64,000 bases of DNA from Blastocystis sp. Blastoise (GCA_039096225.1 JBBPEB010000013.1:1221001-1285000); one strand, 5' to 3'. Positions 1 to 14,195 are shown, counted from the first letter of the stretch. Notes: generated by a model from the sequence alone, not told the origin. Numbers and translations are program-made.

Positions 1-1997
1 TAATAATATGCATTCTATGATAATTATATAATTTATAACATAGTTATATTTTTAATTATATAAAAATATAATTTAATATATATATAAAATAAATATTAAT
101 ACTATATTATAAAGAATACTTATAGTTAAAGAAGTAACAGTATTATAATTTCCTTTACACAGAAAAGAAAAGTATTTATTGATGAATTCAACAACATCAT
201 ATTCTTTATTATATAGATCACACACTAAATAGTATATATATAAAGGATATTAAAATATATGATATTATATAAAAAGATACAGTCTATTGTTAATTTTTGT
301 AATTCTTGATAATTCATATTCATATATATATTCTCAAGAGACTCTAATTCTTCGTAAGAAATAGAATTAATTCCTATTATATATATAAAGAATAATATAA
401 ATATATATACATTGAGAGATATTAAATATTTCTAATGAAGAATATAGTGAATCTTTTAAGAATAATAGCAAAGGTGGTATTTCTAATTGTAATAAGAACT
501 TCAATTTATAAACTATATATATATTATAATATATATATATTCATATATACAATTAATTTTTATATTTTTGAGTTGCTTACATATAGGTAAATTTAATATA
601 TAGAATAATATATCATTAGATTCAAAATCTCTTTCACTATATATAAATTATTTATAAATATTATATATATACTATAATATTGGATGATGTCGATCAATTA
701 CTATAAATAAATATATTATTATAAATTATATATATATATATTATACTTTCATTATCATCAACAAATATAAAATAATATAACGAATGTATTATTTCGTCAT
801 CAATCGGTGAATCCATCTTCTTTTTCTTTATCATTTCTTCATTATATTCACGGGAATAATCAGATAACGATTCTATATATATATCTGGTTTCTCTTCTTC
901 TTTCTCATTTCTTATTTCTTCATCAATATCTATATCAATAATTTCATCATGAATTTCTTCTTTTTCTTCTTCTTCTTCAATACTCTCATTATCCCCGTGA
1001 TTATTCATAGGATATATATGAACTTGACCTTCTTCTATCTTTTTTTTTTTTCTATTTCTGGATGTTCATCTTTATATATAATAAGTTTCAGGATAATACT
1101 TTTCATAATATTGACGTTTATATTCCTTATATAATGGTATATAATGAATATCAGTTGACTTAATTTGTATATATTTCTTTAATGGATAATAACAAGCTAG
1201 ATATATATATATAATAAATTTATAAATATAAGAGAATATACCTTCGATAACATAACGTTTTATTTTTGGAAATAATTCATGTAAATTGGAGGGATATATA
1301 TATTCATAAGGAATTCTATCATCAAAATCATCTATATATATTTATTATATATATTATAATATATATATACAATCTAAAATGACGTCTATAACATTAAAAT
1401 AATCAAATAAATAAGAATGTTGAAGAAATAACTTGTTTCTTTCCTCAGTAAATACATCTAAATAATAATTAATAAAATGTAAATAATAACTGAAATATAT
1501 AATATTAACAAACCTTTTAGAGTCACACGAATAAACTTCCTAGAATAGCATTTTATCTCACTATCTACTTCACAATTATTTTCTTCAATAAATGTCAAGA
1601 ATAATTTTACGAGGAAATCAGTAATCTTCATTTGGTAATCAATCGATTCATATCCTAAAAAATGAATTAAAGTTTCGCTCAAATCAATAAGTTCCTGAAA
1701 TGAGAATGAATCAAGAGGAACAGAATTACACATGACATCCACTAATTTATCAATAGATAAAAATGGAGAATCGATATAATAGGCCCCTTCATCTTCCAAA
1801 TAACTTTCAGAACTCGTATATGCTTTATATAACATAGAATTTTGATAATTCTTCAAAAACGACAATGGAATACTTATTTTCCTCTCATCTTGGAAAATAA
1901 AGTTTATATGTGATATCTCATCACTTTTAGCACTCAGTAGGCCTAGATTATCGCACTTTCGTTTCTTATGTACATATAAATGTGTTTCTTGGGACAT
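1..1997 (-). pseudogene. BTB-like/leucine-rich-like family gene, probably frameshifted, 3' part outside window
   Basis: Minus-strand multi-exon gene starting at the ATG at 1997-1995 (MSQETHLYVHKK). Residues about 30-110 follow a BTB/T1-like pattern (FIFQDERKISIPLSFLKN, then YYIDSPFLSIDKLVDVM), as in the genes at 2341 and 13968. Introns can be placed by GT-AG and homology, for example exon 1 ends near 1512 and exon 2 opens VFTEERNKLFLQHSYLFDYF. Homology to the 9680-13968 gene continues to the window edge (PDIYIESLSDYSREYNEE; ILNLPICKQLKNI). Near 1072-1083 the conserved segment YKEYKRQYYEKYYPET runs into TAA and the reading frame shifts; a later piece (694-1008) is back in frame. I read this as a decaying copy, though a sequencing indel beside the TA and poly-A runs is possible. 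Function unknown; the BTB-like part suggests protein-protein interaction. Confidence 0.6.
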
Positions 1998-2340
1998 TTT
2001 CAAAGTACTAATAGATATATTTATATATTTCTGATATATATATGATACATAAAACAGAATTATTACAGATATTCTAGTATTTGCTTCAAAAAGAAGAATA
2101 AGAAAAAAAATAATTTATTTTTTTACTGTTAAAGAGGAAAGATTCCGTGATTATAAGCAGAAAACTAGATTCTAGTTTAAAAAAAGTGTTCTTGTTTTAT
2201 TTTATAAGTTTAATAAGTTGCTCTTTGTTTATTTTATAAATTTATCAAGTATAATTATTGTACATGTTGAAAATTATATTTGAAAATACTTTTTTTTCAA
2301 TATTTTGTAATTCCATTGTTAACATTGTTTATTTAGAATC
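1998..2340. promoter_or_regulatory. divergent intergenic region between two paralogous genes
   Basis: 343 bases separating the minus-strand gene starting at 1997 and the plus-strand gene starting at 2341. It presumably holds both promoters because the genes are head to head. It contains poly-A and poly-T runs around 2100-2125 but no motif I can name. Confidence 0.4.
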
Positions 2341-4040
2341 ATGTCAACAACTGAAACTAGTCTAAGCGAAGATAAATGTATTTAAATTTAATTAAGAAAT
2401 ATTTATTTTCTTTTAGATTTGTTTACGTTTCAAGATGAGATGCAATTATGGATTTCTAGAGAATTTATTGAGAAATATCCTCAATCTACCTTTTATGATA
2501 TTATTAAACACTCTGATAGATACGATGATGGTAGTTATTATATAGATATTCCTTATTCTCCTATGAATAAAGTGATTGATTTGTTGATGGATGATAGTAT
2601 AGATATATTTTCATTAAATCTACGAGATAGTTATGATATATATAAAATACTTTATGGATACTCAGTTACTATTGATAATGAAATAAAGATTGGTTTATTA
2701 TTTCATATTAAAGATCTATTTCAAAATTATTTAAAGGAAAATAATTATATTGTACATGAATGCTATTGTGAAGATAATTCATTATATATTCCTATGGAAT
2801 TATTTAGTTCAAAAAGTAGAAGAATGTGTATAAAAGGTAATTGTATATTATTATATACACATTAAATATTAAAAAATATAAAGGATTATTTACTCCACAA
2901 CGAAAAGAAGAATTACTATATTACTGGCTTCTAATTAAAATGATGAATATTACTGATGTTTGTATTGAATGTATGTATATATATATATATTATATAAAAG
3001 CTAATATTTTATATATCTAGATTCATATGCATCAAATATTCCATTAGAATATATATGTCCATCGTGTATTAAAGATATATTTCCTTCTTTGGAAGAATTA
3101 ACAATAACTGGTAAATATAGAACTTTATTACATGTATATTATAATGTACATAGTAACTACAGATTATAAGAAAACTCATAAATTATTAAATCCAAATAGT
3201 GAGGAATATATAATGGAATATATTTGTTTATTTGCAAATGATATTGATACAATAGATAATCCTAAAAAATATAAATATTACTCAGATTTGGCCATAACAA
3301 TATATAATAAGATTTCTAATGTAGATCTAAATAATATATATTATTCCCCTGATTTAATATCTTCTTATATTTGGGAAAAAGCAATGAATCAATTACCTAA
3401 ATTATATAAATATGTAGTTAATGAAGCTATATATACAAATGATTATTCACAAGTACAAATAGCAAAGACTATTGATGAAAATACCATAAAGGATCAAATT
3501 ATAATATTATATGATAGTATATACTAATATAAAAGCATTTTGTTTATAATAATTATATATATAGAGAATAAAAACATTAGAAAACTATGGTATATCTTTG
3601 CTTTTTTACATATATGATTTATGATATATTTATATAAATATATATTAAATAGTATTTATGAAGTATCTTCTAAATGGGGTATATCTCAATTATTGAATCT
3701 TTCTTCATATTTTTCTATTTCACAAATCGAGATGAGCAATTGTAAATGACTATATATATTTATGAATATATATAATATACTTAATCATTTATTGTTAGAT
3801 GATTTTTCTGAATATAATGCAATAATTTTTATAAAACTATTAGAAGAAGGTATTTTTGATTCTTTAACTACATTAAGTGTTGGATGGGGTATTTATATAT
3901 ATATAATATTATTATTCAATAATATTTTTTTATTATAGTTAAAAAATTGACGGTAAATAAAAATAAAAATCTATTCAATAGAATTATGACAACTCATGTA
4001 TTTCCTAATGTTACTGAACTCATCTATGATGATTGTTATG

Positions 4041-4105
<65 letters not shown>

Positions 4106-6252
4106 ATCTTTCAAATTATCTTCAATAAAGAAAGAACATTTCCCCAAACTACATATTTTAAATTATAATGTTGAAATAAGTAAATCTATTTTATTTATAT
4201 ATTTAGCATAATTTTTATACTAGGTATTGAAAATTTTGTTTCTTTATTTCCTACGAATGTAGTATCAATGATTGATACAATAAAAGTTGAAGACATTAAT
4301 TTCAATCAAAAGGAAAGAATCATCTTTCTTTTAGATAATTTAGTTTTTAATCATTCAATCCATATTGATGGAATTGGTATTTTTAATAATATTACTATTA
4401 TTATTACTATAATTATTATTATATATATATATATATATATAATTATCTATATGATTAATTATATTTCTTTTTCTAATATAGATAAGCTTATTTATTATTT
4501 TCCACATTTAAAAGAGCTATTAGAGAAAAATCTGATTGTCTTTGATCAACTTTATAGTAATTAATATTTTTATACTTATTTTTACAAAATATTATTATAT
4601 ATATATATCTTATAAAGTTAATTCTTCTTGTATTGTAAATATTAAAAAATTAGACGATTTTAAAAATTATACACAAAATATTGATCGTTTAGATATTTCA
4701 TTCAAAAGTATGTATTTTTATTTAATGAGAATGTAGTGTATCTATAATACTTGTACTAATTATTATTTATAGATTATATATTGCGTAAGGATTTAAATGT
4801 TTTAAATGAATTTGATACAAGAAAATCTTTAGAAAGATTTTTAAAGAGTAATATATTAGAACATTTGAATTATTTAAATATTTCAGGTATATATATATAT
4901 ATTATTATGTTTTATATAATATGTTTCTAGTTGATGAGAATATAAGTATAGAACGTTTGAAATGGATATCAAGTCTTTTTAATAACAATAATTTTAAAAC
5001 CATTCATTGTTTATATTTTGATTGTATATCACTTACTATTATAAAACATATGAAAATATATATATATTTATATAGTAAATTCTATCTCAAAAGACTCATC
5101 ATCTGAGTATTTAATTGCATATGAAAATATAATAAAAAAATTAATTCCAGAGGCTTCTATTGTTACAATAGCGCGTATCAATATATATATATTGTTATCA
5201 ATAATTCGTTGATTCATTTTATCTTTATTCATAGATTGTACTATGACTTTTATAAACCAATTAATTCTCAAAGGTTGTTTCCATTATACAAAACAATTAA
5301 TTATTGGTATATACTAATATATTTATTATATACATATAATTTCTTTGATAATATTACATTATATATGTCATTCTCTTATTATATTAACGTCATTCTAGAA
5401 ATAAAGGATATAATAGATGAAAACTTTTTTGAAATATATACAAAAGATAATTTCCATGAATTAGAATCTATAGAGTTTCGTATATATATTAATAATAATA
5501 TTCAATTATAAATAGCAAATTATGTAATATATAAACATTTTTATAATATAAATTATTCTAATGAATCTATATAATAAATATCTATAGGTAATGATTGGGA
5601 TATAGAATTATGGTTATTTTTTATTCAAAAATTATGTAAATATATTCATAATAATAGTTTTCCATCATCAACTATAATTCGATTTAGTAGTATGTTTATA
5701 AGAATTATTATATTCATATAATTAAACTATAACTATATAGATACACTTGTTTCTAATGTATGCTTCACTTATCATCCTAATACTTCTATTCTTCGATGTA
5801 AATATGACAGCCATTCATTTTTAGATACAATTGTTGGTAATAAAGGTATATATATGTTTAACTATCATATGATATATTTATATTTAGACAAAATGATAAG
5901 TAGATATGAAATAGAAACATTATTTGATTGTATAAATGAAAATATAACTCAAAACATTAGATATATAACAATATGTATATATATATAATAATTATTAATA
6001 TAAATTTTTGTTGTTATAGATATTTGTGATGATACACAATTAGCAAAACTCATCAATTTTATAACTATTAGAAAATTTCCTAAATTGAAAATGTTCATTT
6101 TTCAGATCAGTATGTATATAGTTATTTATATTAAATGTTATATAGGTTATGATATTTCAACTGAACAAATTACTATATATAAACAACAATTAAAGGATTC
6201 GTCATTTATTCAGGAGAATCATGTAAATTATGAATTTGAAAAAACATTATAA
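2341..6252 (+). CDS. multi-exon BTB-like N-terminus plus leucine-rich-like protein
   Basis: Start ATG at 2341 (MSTTETSLSEDK); intron 1 lies around 2379-2417 and the second exon continues YLFTFQDEMQLWISREF. Residues about 13-110 match the BTB/T1-like pattern of the two sister genes (EKYPQSTFYDII, then YYIDIPYSPMNKVIDLL). Afterwards come about 20 short exons separated by TA-rich GT-AG introns. Their peptides are irregular leucine-rich-like units such as FPNVTELIYDDCYG, HFPKLHILNYNVEI, FPHLKELLEKNLIVFDQL and FPKLKMFIFQI. The last exon ends NYEFEKTL and TAA at 6250-6252. I mapped exons by open frame and splice sites, so several internal boundaries are uncertain. Function unknown; likely a cytosolic interaction protein. 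The next gene (7869) is a BTB-like/TLDc protein on the same strand. Confidence 0.6.
4033..4083. repeat. (TA)n microsatellite in an intron
   Basis: About 50 bases of uninterrupted TA inside an intron of the 2341-6252 gene. The TA run itself supplies GTATAT at the 5' end and ATATAG at the 3' end of the intron, a pattern seen in many introns of this window. Confidence 0.9.
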
Positions 6253-7460
6253 TTTTCTTTACGATTATCTTTTATGTTTCTCTTTGCTATTATATTTAAT
6301 AATCTATTTTTATTATCTATTATCATTTCTAAGATTTTTATAGGTAATTACTATTTTATTTTAAAGCATTTGAAAAAATATTGCTTATGTATTTATTATT
6401 AATACATTTTTATGTTGTACTCACTCAGCATTTACTTTAAATATATATTCGAAATTATTATTATTATTACTATTATTATATGCTATTCTGAAATATAGAT
6501 AACTAAAAGTAATTCATAAACATTAGTTGCTATGTAAACGTTGATATGTTAAAAAGTAGTGATTCTAGTGAGTCACAATTATTTGGATATATATAAAAAA
6601 TAATGAAAATAGTATTATATTTCATATTTTGTTTATCACTTTATTGACTTTATTGTATACACTTTTGTTTATGTTTTTAAAATAATTATATAGCAAGTGT
6701 TATAAAGATGGTATTATTCATAGAGATTACTGAATAAAATGTTCAAATTTTTAATATAATTTTATAAATAATTTTTAATATATATGCTTTTATCGAAATA
6801 TAGATGTATTTATGTATTCAAAATTATGAAATAATATATATTACTATTAAATCTTTGACATAGCTTAAAGTTTTCAAACGCTATAACAAAAATGCATTTA
6901 TAGAATATAATTAGTGTATTCAAGAAGCATGATTTGAACTACTGTGTTTTATTCTTATTATTATTATATATATTTTTATAACTAATTTTAAATATAGAAT
7001 AATAATCAAAAATTACGAAATAAATATGCTTATAATAATATTATACTTATTAATATGATATATTTATTCATTTGTTGTAACATATTTAAAAAAATATAGA
7101 TTTCTTTTAAGATGAATATAATATTGAATAAAAGATCAGAAATATTCATTATTAATCCATATATAGATAACATAGTATCAATAGCAATAGTGATTATGAT
7201 TTGGATAGCTTAATCAATTATTGTATAAAATACTATGAATAAAATAATGTGAAATAGAAATGAAAGAGTAAGAAGAAGGAGATAGAAAATAAAGGAGAGA
7301 TTTTTGCATCTAAAGCTATAGAAGAGATTTTATTTGAGTAATAGAAACATATCATATAAATATGATATAAAAATAAATAATAATATATTAAATTCAGTCA
7401 GAAATCAGGAATGATTACATAAAAAATAAAAGTTATTCAACACTAGATAAGTAATAATTA

Positions 7461-7505
<45 letters not shown>

Positions 7506-7868
7506 ATATAAATAAAAATAAAAATGTATATGTTTAAAATAAGAGATTTATTAATCATAATGAAAAATAAGCAAGAAGTATTAATTCGTTAGGCATATTA
7601 TCCTGTTTCTAGTATCTTCTAAATTTTCAATTAATATTCAATCATCATTTTAAAGTAACTAATCAACTGAAGATCCATAATGAACTTTTTATTTTTAGAT
7701 ATTCTTAGCAGATTTTTTAGATCATATTGAGTATTAATTGTTGTATATAATGTTAATCATTACATATGAATGATAAGCGAATAATAAAGAAATAAAAAAA
7801 AAATTTTGAAAAAAGTAAAAATAAACAAGGGAAACAACAATATATATTTAATTAGCATTATTTCATTA
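6253..7868. other. gene-free AT-rich stretch
   Basis: No open frame or RNA motif that I can support. It is highly AT-rich, with a perfect TA microsatellite at about 7463-7503. The last few hundred bases should contain the promoter of the BTB-like/TLDc gene that begins at 7869. Confidence 0.6.
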
Positions 7869-9332
7869 ATGGTGAAAGAAAAGGTGTTATTTGATATTGA
7901 TAAATTCAATAGATTGAATGAGGATATCAATGTATATGAAGAATTGATGAAAGATGTAGTTAATGTTTTCTCAGCTGTAATGAATCTTGGTATACATTCT
8001 GGAATATCGATTAATAGACTTATTAAGCATATTGGAGATGATTGTATTGAAAAGGAAGGCGAAAGAAATGAATTTGAAAAGAAATGTGTTTATGAAAGAA
8101 AGAATAATGAAGATATGAATGTTAATATGGATGATAATGATGATAATGACATGGATTTGATACGATTTACCAATAATGGTCCTGTTTTTCAAATATCGAA
8201 ATCTGTTTTAAATACTTTAAAAGGTTCTTTTATTGATGATCAACGTGAAGAAGAAAAAAGAACGAATGATGGAGCTGCATTTCTTGATTATAGAGGTAAT
8301 GATATTTTTATTTATTATTTATTAGATTATTTGAATGGAAAGAAATTAGATTTTAATTCTTTTTCTTATGAAGAACAATTAGAAATATTAGATTTATTTG
8401 AATTTTGTGGATTAATAATTCCTTTAGAATTAATAGATTGTAGAGAAAGAAGAGATCGAAAAATGAAGAAATATGAAGAAGGAGAAGAAGTAGAATTGAT
8501 TATAAATGAAAATAAGAATGATAATATTAAAGAATATTTAGTAAAGAATGGATTATGGAATGCTTATGTTAAGAATTATGATAATGGATTTATTAATTAT
8601 AATCCTATTGATAATAGTTTATATATGAATAAGAAATATGAATGTATTGAATATATTACTGAATATGTGAATAATGGAACTATAGATATAGAAGAAGAAA
8701 AGTTAAGTGATATTAATAAAGAATTATTAGAGAAAGAAATGGTTGAATTATTTGGTGAAAAAGGAAGAGAAGTTGTGAAAGAAGCAATGATTCCTTTCAA
8801 ATGTTTTAAAGGTACGAAAATACTTATAAATAAAGTGATGGAAACTCCTTTAGTAAATTGGCTTGGTAAAGAAAAGAAATGGAAATTATTATTTAGAGCA
8901 AGTGAGCATGATTATAAAGCAAGTGAATTCCATAGATTGTGTGATAATAAAGGAGAAACAGTTACTATAATTAAACATATAGGTCATAATAATCATATTA
9001 ATATATTTGGAGGATATACTAATCAAAGTTGGGATTGTTCAGGTTCAAAAAACTATTCAAGTGAATTTCTCTTTACATTAAGTAATGAACATGGTATTCA
9101 ACCTACTCAATATGATCATGTTTATAGTTATGGTATATATTGCAATTCTTCTTATGGTCCCACATTTGGAGGTGGTCATGATATCCATATATCGAATCAA
9201 TGTCATAATAATACTAGTTCATACAGTAATCCTTACTCCTATTCTCAAAAGAATACTTCTCAAGGAAGTACTTTATTTGCTAATATGAGTAACTTCACAG
9301 TTGAAGATTATGAAGTATGGGGACGAATATAA
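7869..9332 (+). CDS. BTB-like and TLDc domain protein (paralog 1), intronless
   Basis: 487 residues in one exon. I chose the ATG at 7869 (MVKEKVLFDIDK) because the paralog at 14196 begins with the matching MVKDKVDFDVRK; the frame is open further upstream but without homology. Residues about 90-200 form a KCTD/BTB-like segment (VFQISKSVLNTLKGSFIDD, FLDYRGNDIFIYYLLDYL). Residues about 325-487 are a TLDc domain: LLFRASEHDYKASEFHRLCD, then IFGGYTNQSW, EFLFTLSNEHG, YCNSSYGPTFGGGHDI and the terminal VEDYEVWGRI. TLDc proteins are linked to oxidative stress and V-ATPase regulation in other eukaryotes; BTB-TLDc combinations are common in protists, with unknown roles. Unlike its paralog it has no introns, so it may be a retrocopy or have lost them. 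Confidence 0.85.
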   Translation: MVKEKVLFDIDKFNRLNEDINVYEELMKDVVNVFSAVMNLGIHSGISINRLIKHIGDDCIEKEGERNEFEKKCVYERKNNEDMNVNMDDNDDNDMDLIRFTNNGPVFQISKSVLNTLKGSFIDDQREEEKRTNDGAAFLDYRGNDIFIYYLLDYLNGKKLDFNSFSYEEQLEILDLFEFCGLIIPLELIDCRERRDRKMKKYEEGEEVELIINENKNDNIKEYLVKNGLWNAYVKNYDNGFINYNPIDNSLYMNKKYECIEYITEYVNNGTIDIEEEKLSDINKELLEKEMVELFGEKGREVVKEAMIPFKCFKGTKILINKVMETPLVNWLGKEKKWKLLFRASEHDYKASEFHRLCDNKGETVTIIKHIGHNNHINIFGGYTNQSWDCSGSKNYSSEFLFTLSNEHGIQPTQYDHVYSYGIYCNSSYGPTFGGGHDIHISNQCHNNTSSYSNPYSYSQKNTSQGSTLFANMSNFTVEDYEVWGRI

Positions 9333-9679
9333 AAGAATCATAACTAGTATTATTATATAAATGTCATTATTATAATATTTATTATGTATTTCATTATTAT
9401 TTTATTTGATTTTATTAGTCTCGGTATCATTACAATAGATATTTATATATGAATTATGTTTTTATATAATACACTATCAATTATATATATGCTTAAATGA
9501 TTATTTTCATTTTGTTATGCTATTAACCATACATTTTTATTCTTAGTATTTCGTTTTTCAAAAATAATATAAGAATTCAACAATAATAAAAATAATTTGA
9601 AAACACAAAGAATAATTATAATAAATATTTCATATAACTATAAAACTATAAAAACTTAATAATTATTGTTAAAAAAGAT
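9333..9679. other. intergenic region between convergent genes
   Basis: AT-rich spacer between the stop of the plus-strand BTB-like/TLDc gene (9332) and the stop of the minus-strand gene (9680). It presumably holds both 3' ends. Nothing else seen. Confidence 0.5.
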
Positions 9680-12402
9680 TTATAAAGGAACAGTAACACA
9701 ATTAATAGTCAACTTAGAATGATATGTTTTTTTACATTTATCAAATAAATGAGTAAACATATTCCAATCTACTTTATCTATATATAAATAGATAATTGAT
9801 ATTAATAATAGTAATAATATATATATATACCACTCTTAAGGGTTATAGTAGTAAGTTCAGAAAAATATCCTTTTCCTATTAATTGCATGACTTTCTGTAA
9901 GAACTTCGTATCATATATATCTATATATATAATAATAGTAACATTAACAAGAAGAAAGAAAAATGAATAAAAACAATATTAATATGAAGAATAATAATAA
10001 TAAAAAGAAGACAAAAAATACAAGAAAATATGTTAAAAAGAATGCTAATAATCATAATACAATATCTTTCAATAAACATATATATATATAATAATAAATA
10101 TCGAATATTCTTTAGATAATCTTGTGAGAGTTGTTCATATATATAATCACAATAGATCTTTGAATGTCTTGGATTCTTCACTAAATCACTACACATAAGT
10201 ATATAGGAAACAGATTTATGTAGATAGAAGGAGAGAGAGGGGAAGGATTCAAAAACATCATCAATATTCACTGAATTATCAATAAATTTAAATCTTGAAT
10301 CTAGATATATAATAATTTATAATTATAAGGAAATATATGATATAATGTATGGCTATAATATGAGTAGTAAATAACATAAATAGTAATACAAACATATATG
10401 AATAATGTAAAACAAATGAATATATATATATACTAGTAGGTGTGAATCGCAGTGCGAAATGATGGAATTCTGAAAGAGCACCAGAAGGGACTTCTTTTAA
10501 TAAATCAATAAATCCAAGGAAGGATTGAATATCAAAATCATTACTATCGAATCCAAGTGTAAGGTAACGAAGTTTTAAGAATTGGTTTTGAATAAAATAA
10601 GTTGAGAATGTTTGGAAGAATGAATTGATATTAATTGTACTATCAAATCCAAAGAATAGAAATTGTATATTTGTCCACAGGGGCATATTAACACATTCTT
10701 CTAAAAGGGATATTAAACTGAAATTAGATTTAAAAACTATATAATAAAAAATGAATAAATAGAATACATAGTATATGACAATTATTTTTGTAAAAATAAT
10801 TGATATATATATATACAAACAAAATCAAATTTAGTAAGTGCAGGAGAGAATAAAGATAAGAACCTCGCCATATTTTGACTGTTTTTAATTAGAACTTCTT
10901 CTGGTTCTACAGGGTTATCGCTTAATATGGATGTATCATTATTAATTATCTTTAAATGTTTAACTGTTTCACAGTTTAATTTGGAGAATAAATCCAGAAA
11001 GTCATTCATATAAGATACATTATAGGGTGTATTACGCGACTGAACTATTTATATGTATTCTTTATAAGATTTATGAATATAGAAGAAGATATTTAATTAT
11101 TATTGATAAGTTACATATATATAAGTAAAGCTAACCTATATCTTAGTAATTATATATATGTAATAAGTGTCATATAGATATTACAAATATATATACTGAA
11201 TATATCAATAGTTTCAAGATTATGGCAGTTAATACTACTTACCACAGGTATATAAGCATCAAGAAGTTTCCTACATGTTACATCTGCATCTATATATATA
11301 TATGTATATACATACACAAATATAAAGATAGATATAAGCTATGTAATAATATAAGCTATACAATATATATAAACTATATAAACTATATATACGAAAAGCG
11401 ATATGTTTTACATTCTGTTGACTCATATCAATAAACACATTCTTCTTCTCATCATCAAATGAAGAAAATGAGAAATAGATTTCATTTACAAGAAGATGTC
11501 CTGTTTCGTTTAATTCTTTCCAGGAAGAAGTAAGTTGTCTTGAGATTATAGCTATATATAGAGAGAGAAAAAAGGTTTGAATGAATCTCTACTATATATG
11601 TTATAGCTTGAACATTGATATTATATTTGTTAACTAGAGTAATGAGATTCTTCATAATAGGTTCACTAAAATGAACAGTATATGTGATAGGATCATGTTC
11701 TTCTTCATTTGATACTATAAGTGTATCTATAAGTAGAAGAAGAGAATCAGGGCATAAGGAATCGAATAATACTGAAGAATCATCCCACCAACAAGTATTA
11801 ACAAAGGATGTTATATCATATATATGTAACTTGGGGAAACATCGACGAGTTATTAAAGGTAATATTTCTATATTAAAAGTACTCTCTTCTTTCCATTTCT
11901 TAGGATCTAAACATATATATGTTAATTATATACATATATGAATATATAAATAGAGAATATACTAAAACAGAACAGTGTAGTTACATTAGGAAATCTATAG
12001 GTAGCGAGAATTCTTTTCAATAACTCCTTATGTTCAGGATATGAACCTGACTGTAAAACTATATATATTTATATAGTTATATAGTTATATAGCTATATAG
12101 TTCTTTATAAATATATATATATATATAAATACATAGATATTCATAGAAAAATATAAAAATAGATAAATAATTAAAAACTCATAAACAAAGAGATATATTA
12201 ATAAATATATATACATAGAGTTAAGTCAAATGTAGTAATATTATTTAAATATCCTTCTTTCAATAATTTTAATAGAGGAGGGGTATGTAATTGTAACTTA
12301 ACATTTTGTTTATTTGGATTAATAATCTTCTTTAGATGTTTACAAACAGGTATATGTAAAATATAATTAGTAATCTCTTCAGAATCTCTATTTGCCAATC
12401 TA

Positions 12403-12434
<32 letters not shown>

Positions 12435-13136
12435 AATTAGACTAACGATATAAAAGATTATATTCTATATAAAAGTATTATAAATATATAAAAGATTATA
12501 TTTTATATAAAAATATTATAAATATTTAAAAATATTATAAATATATAAAAGTATTATAAATATATAAAAGTATTATAAACATATAAAAGTATTATAAACA
12601 TATAAAAGTATTATATACGTCAGAATAGGGTGTTGATAATCCTTATCTATATACATATTAATAATAATAAATAGAATAATAATAATAATATACTATCATC
12701 ATCCCCATATACAAATTTATAACTACATTCTATTCTTTCTAGATTATTAGTACTGACTTTTTTCTCCGCAATTTGGCGAAGTTGAAATTCATTATATTCA
12801 CTTGAGAAATCTGAAATGGATTCAACATATAAATCGGGTTTTAATTCTTCTCTTTCATTCTTTATTTCATTATCAATATTTATATCTATCATTTTAAAAG
12901 GACATCTTCCTTTATCATCGAATTCATGTTGTATTACTGACTGATTTACACGAATTTGATCTCTATTTAATTTATCATTCTCTATATCAGGATGATCACG
13001 TTTATATTCTTCATAAGAATCAGGATAATATTCCTCAAAAAATTGACGCTTATATTCTTTATATAATACTTTATAATGAGGATCCATTCGTGTTACTAGA
13101 ACTTGCTTCTTTAAAGGAAAATAAAAAACTATAGAA

Positions 13137-13168
<32 letters not shown>

Positions 13169-13968
13169 ATATAAATATACATATAATTTCAAATTCTTTT
13201 ATTTTGGGAAACATAATATTCAGATCTGAAGGATATACATAATCATAAGGATTGTCATTATCAAAGAATGCTATAAAGAAATTTGTAAAAAAGAATAATA
13301 AAAAAATAATATACTTTGCATAGTAACACTGATAACATTAAATAACTCAAATAATTTTGAATATTTTAAAAACATATTCGATCTCTCTTCTGTAAAAGGA
13401 CCTATAAAATAATAGTTATATACAGAGTCACATAAAAAGATACCTCCTATAGTTAATTTATGTTCTTTAAGAATATCATATAGGCATGCATTATCATCAT
13501 AACGACTAAATGCTGGATACACATAAACAAATTCCAGCATGCAAAGGTTTTTATCAATAAATTTCTTTAATGATTCAGCCAAAAACACATACAACTTTGA
13601 CTCATATTCACAGGCTTCACTCCCAAAGAAATATTTGAGATCTTTGTACATAGAGACGACGTCGTTGATCTGTATATTGCTTAAAGAAAGTGTGCCTTTC
13701 ATAAATTGTGTCACTTTCTCAATGGAAAGAGGTGGTGAATCAATTCTATATGCATTCTTATCTTTCACAAAGTTGTCTGGATTATTGTAAGCAAGTGACA
13801 ACAGCGAATTAGGAAATTTCTTCAAAAAAACTAATGGAATCCGTTTCTTTGTTTTATTTTGAAAAATGAACGAAACTATATTGCGTTGATTTATAAGACT
13901 GAAGAATAAAAACCATAAATACCTTGTTGTTTTGGATCATTTATACTCTCCGTTATTTCTTCTGCCAT
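9680..13968 (-). CDS. multi-exon BTB-like N-terminus plus leucine-rich-like protein
   Basis: Minus-strand gene starting at the ATG at 13968-13966 (MAEEITESINDPKQQ); after the first intron it reads VSFIFQNKTKKRIPLVFLKK, then FPNSLLSLAYNNPDNFVKD and AYRIDSPPLSIEKVTQFM, a BTB/T1-like pattern. A middle acidic block (PDLYVESISDFSSEYNE at about 12800) aligns with the broken copy at 1-1997. The remainder is irregular leucine-rich-like peptides in short exons (VKLQLHTPPLLKLLKEGYL; FLKLRYLTLGFDSNDFDI; FPSLSFYLHKSVSYILM). The last exon encodes KVDWNMFTHLFDKCKKTYH and ends with TAA at 9682-9680. Introns are short and TA-rich; one at about 12480-12615 carries an imperfect tandem repeat (unit close to ATAAAAGTATTATAAACAT). 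Not all exon edges could be fixed. Function unknown. Confidence 0.6.
12480..12615. repeat. imperfect ~20-bp tandem repeat in an intron
   Basis: About seven units close to ATAAAAGTATTATAAACAT in an intron of the 9680-13968 gene. The last three units are nearly identical. Confidence 0.8.
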
Positions 13969-14195
13969 TCTTTCTTATTTATAGTTCAATAATATTATTT
14001 TTCTATGTATTCTTGAAGTGTATTCAAGAAAGAGAAATAAATATTGTTATAAGTTCAATATTCAAACTAGAAATAAATAGAAATGTAGAGATAACTGCCA
14101 ATGAAAACACAAAACAGTGAACAAATTCTGAATAACGAATTTTCTGTGGGAATACAAGATAACTTTTATTCTTATTCTGTAGCTTATACTATTAT
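13969..14195. promoter_or_regulatory. divergent promoter region
   Basis: 227 bases between the start of the minus-strand leucine-rich-like gene (13968) and the start of the plus-strand BTB-like/TLDc gene (14196). It must hold both promoters; no recognisable core element seen. Confidence 0.4.

Noticed and set aside
3947-4211. Overlapping frames with long YIYI or IYIY runs
   Set aside because: They are translations of an intronic TA microsatellite; flanking residues belong to exons of the 2341-6252 gene.
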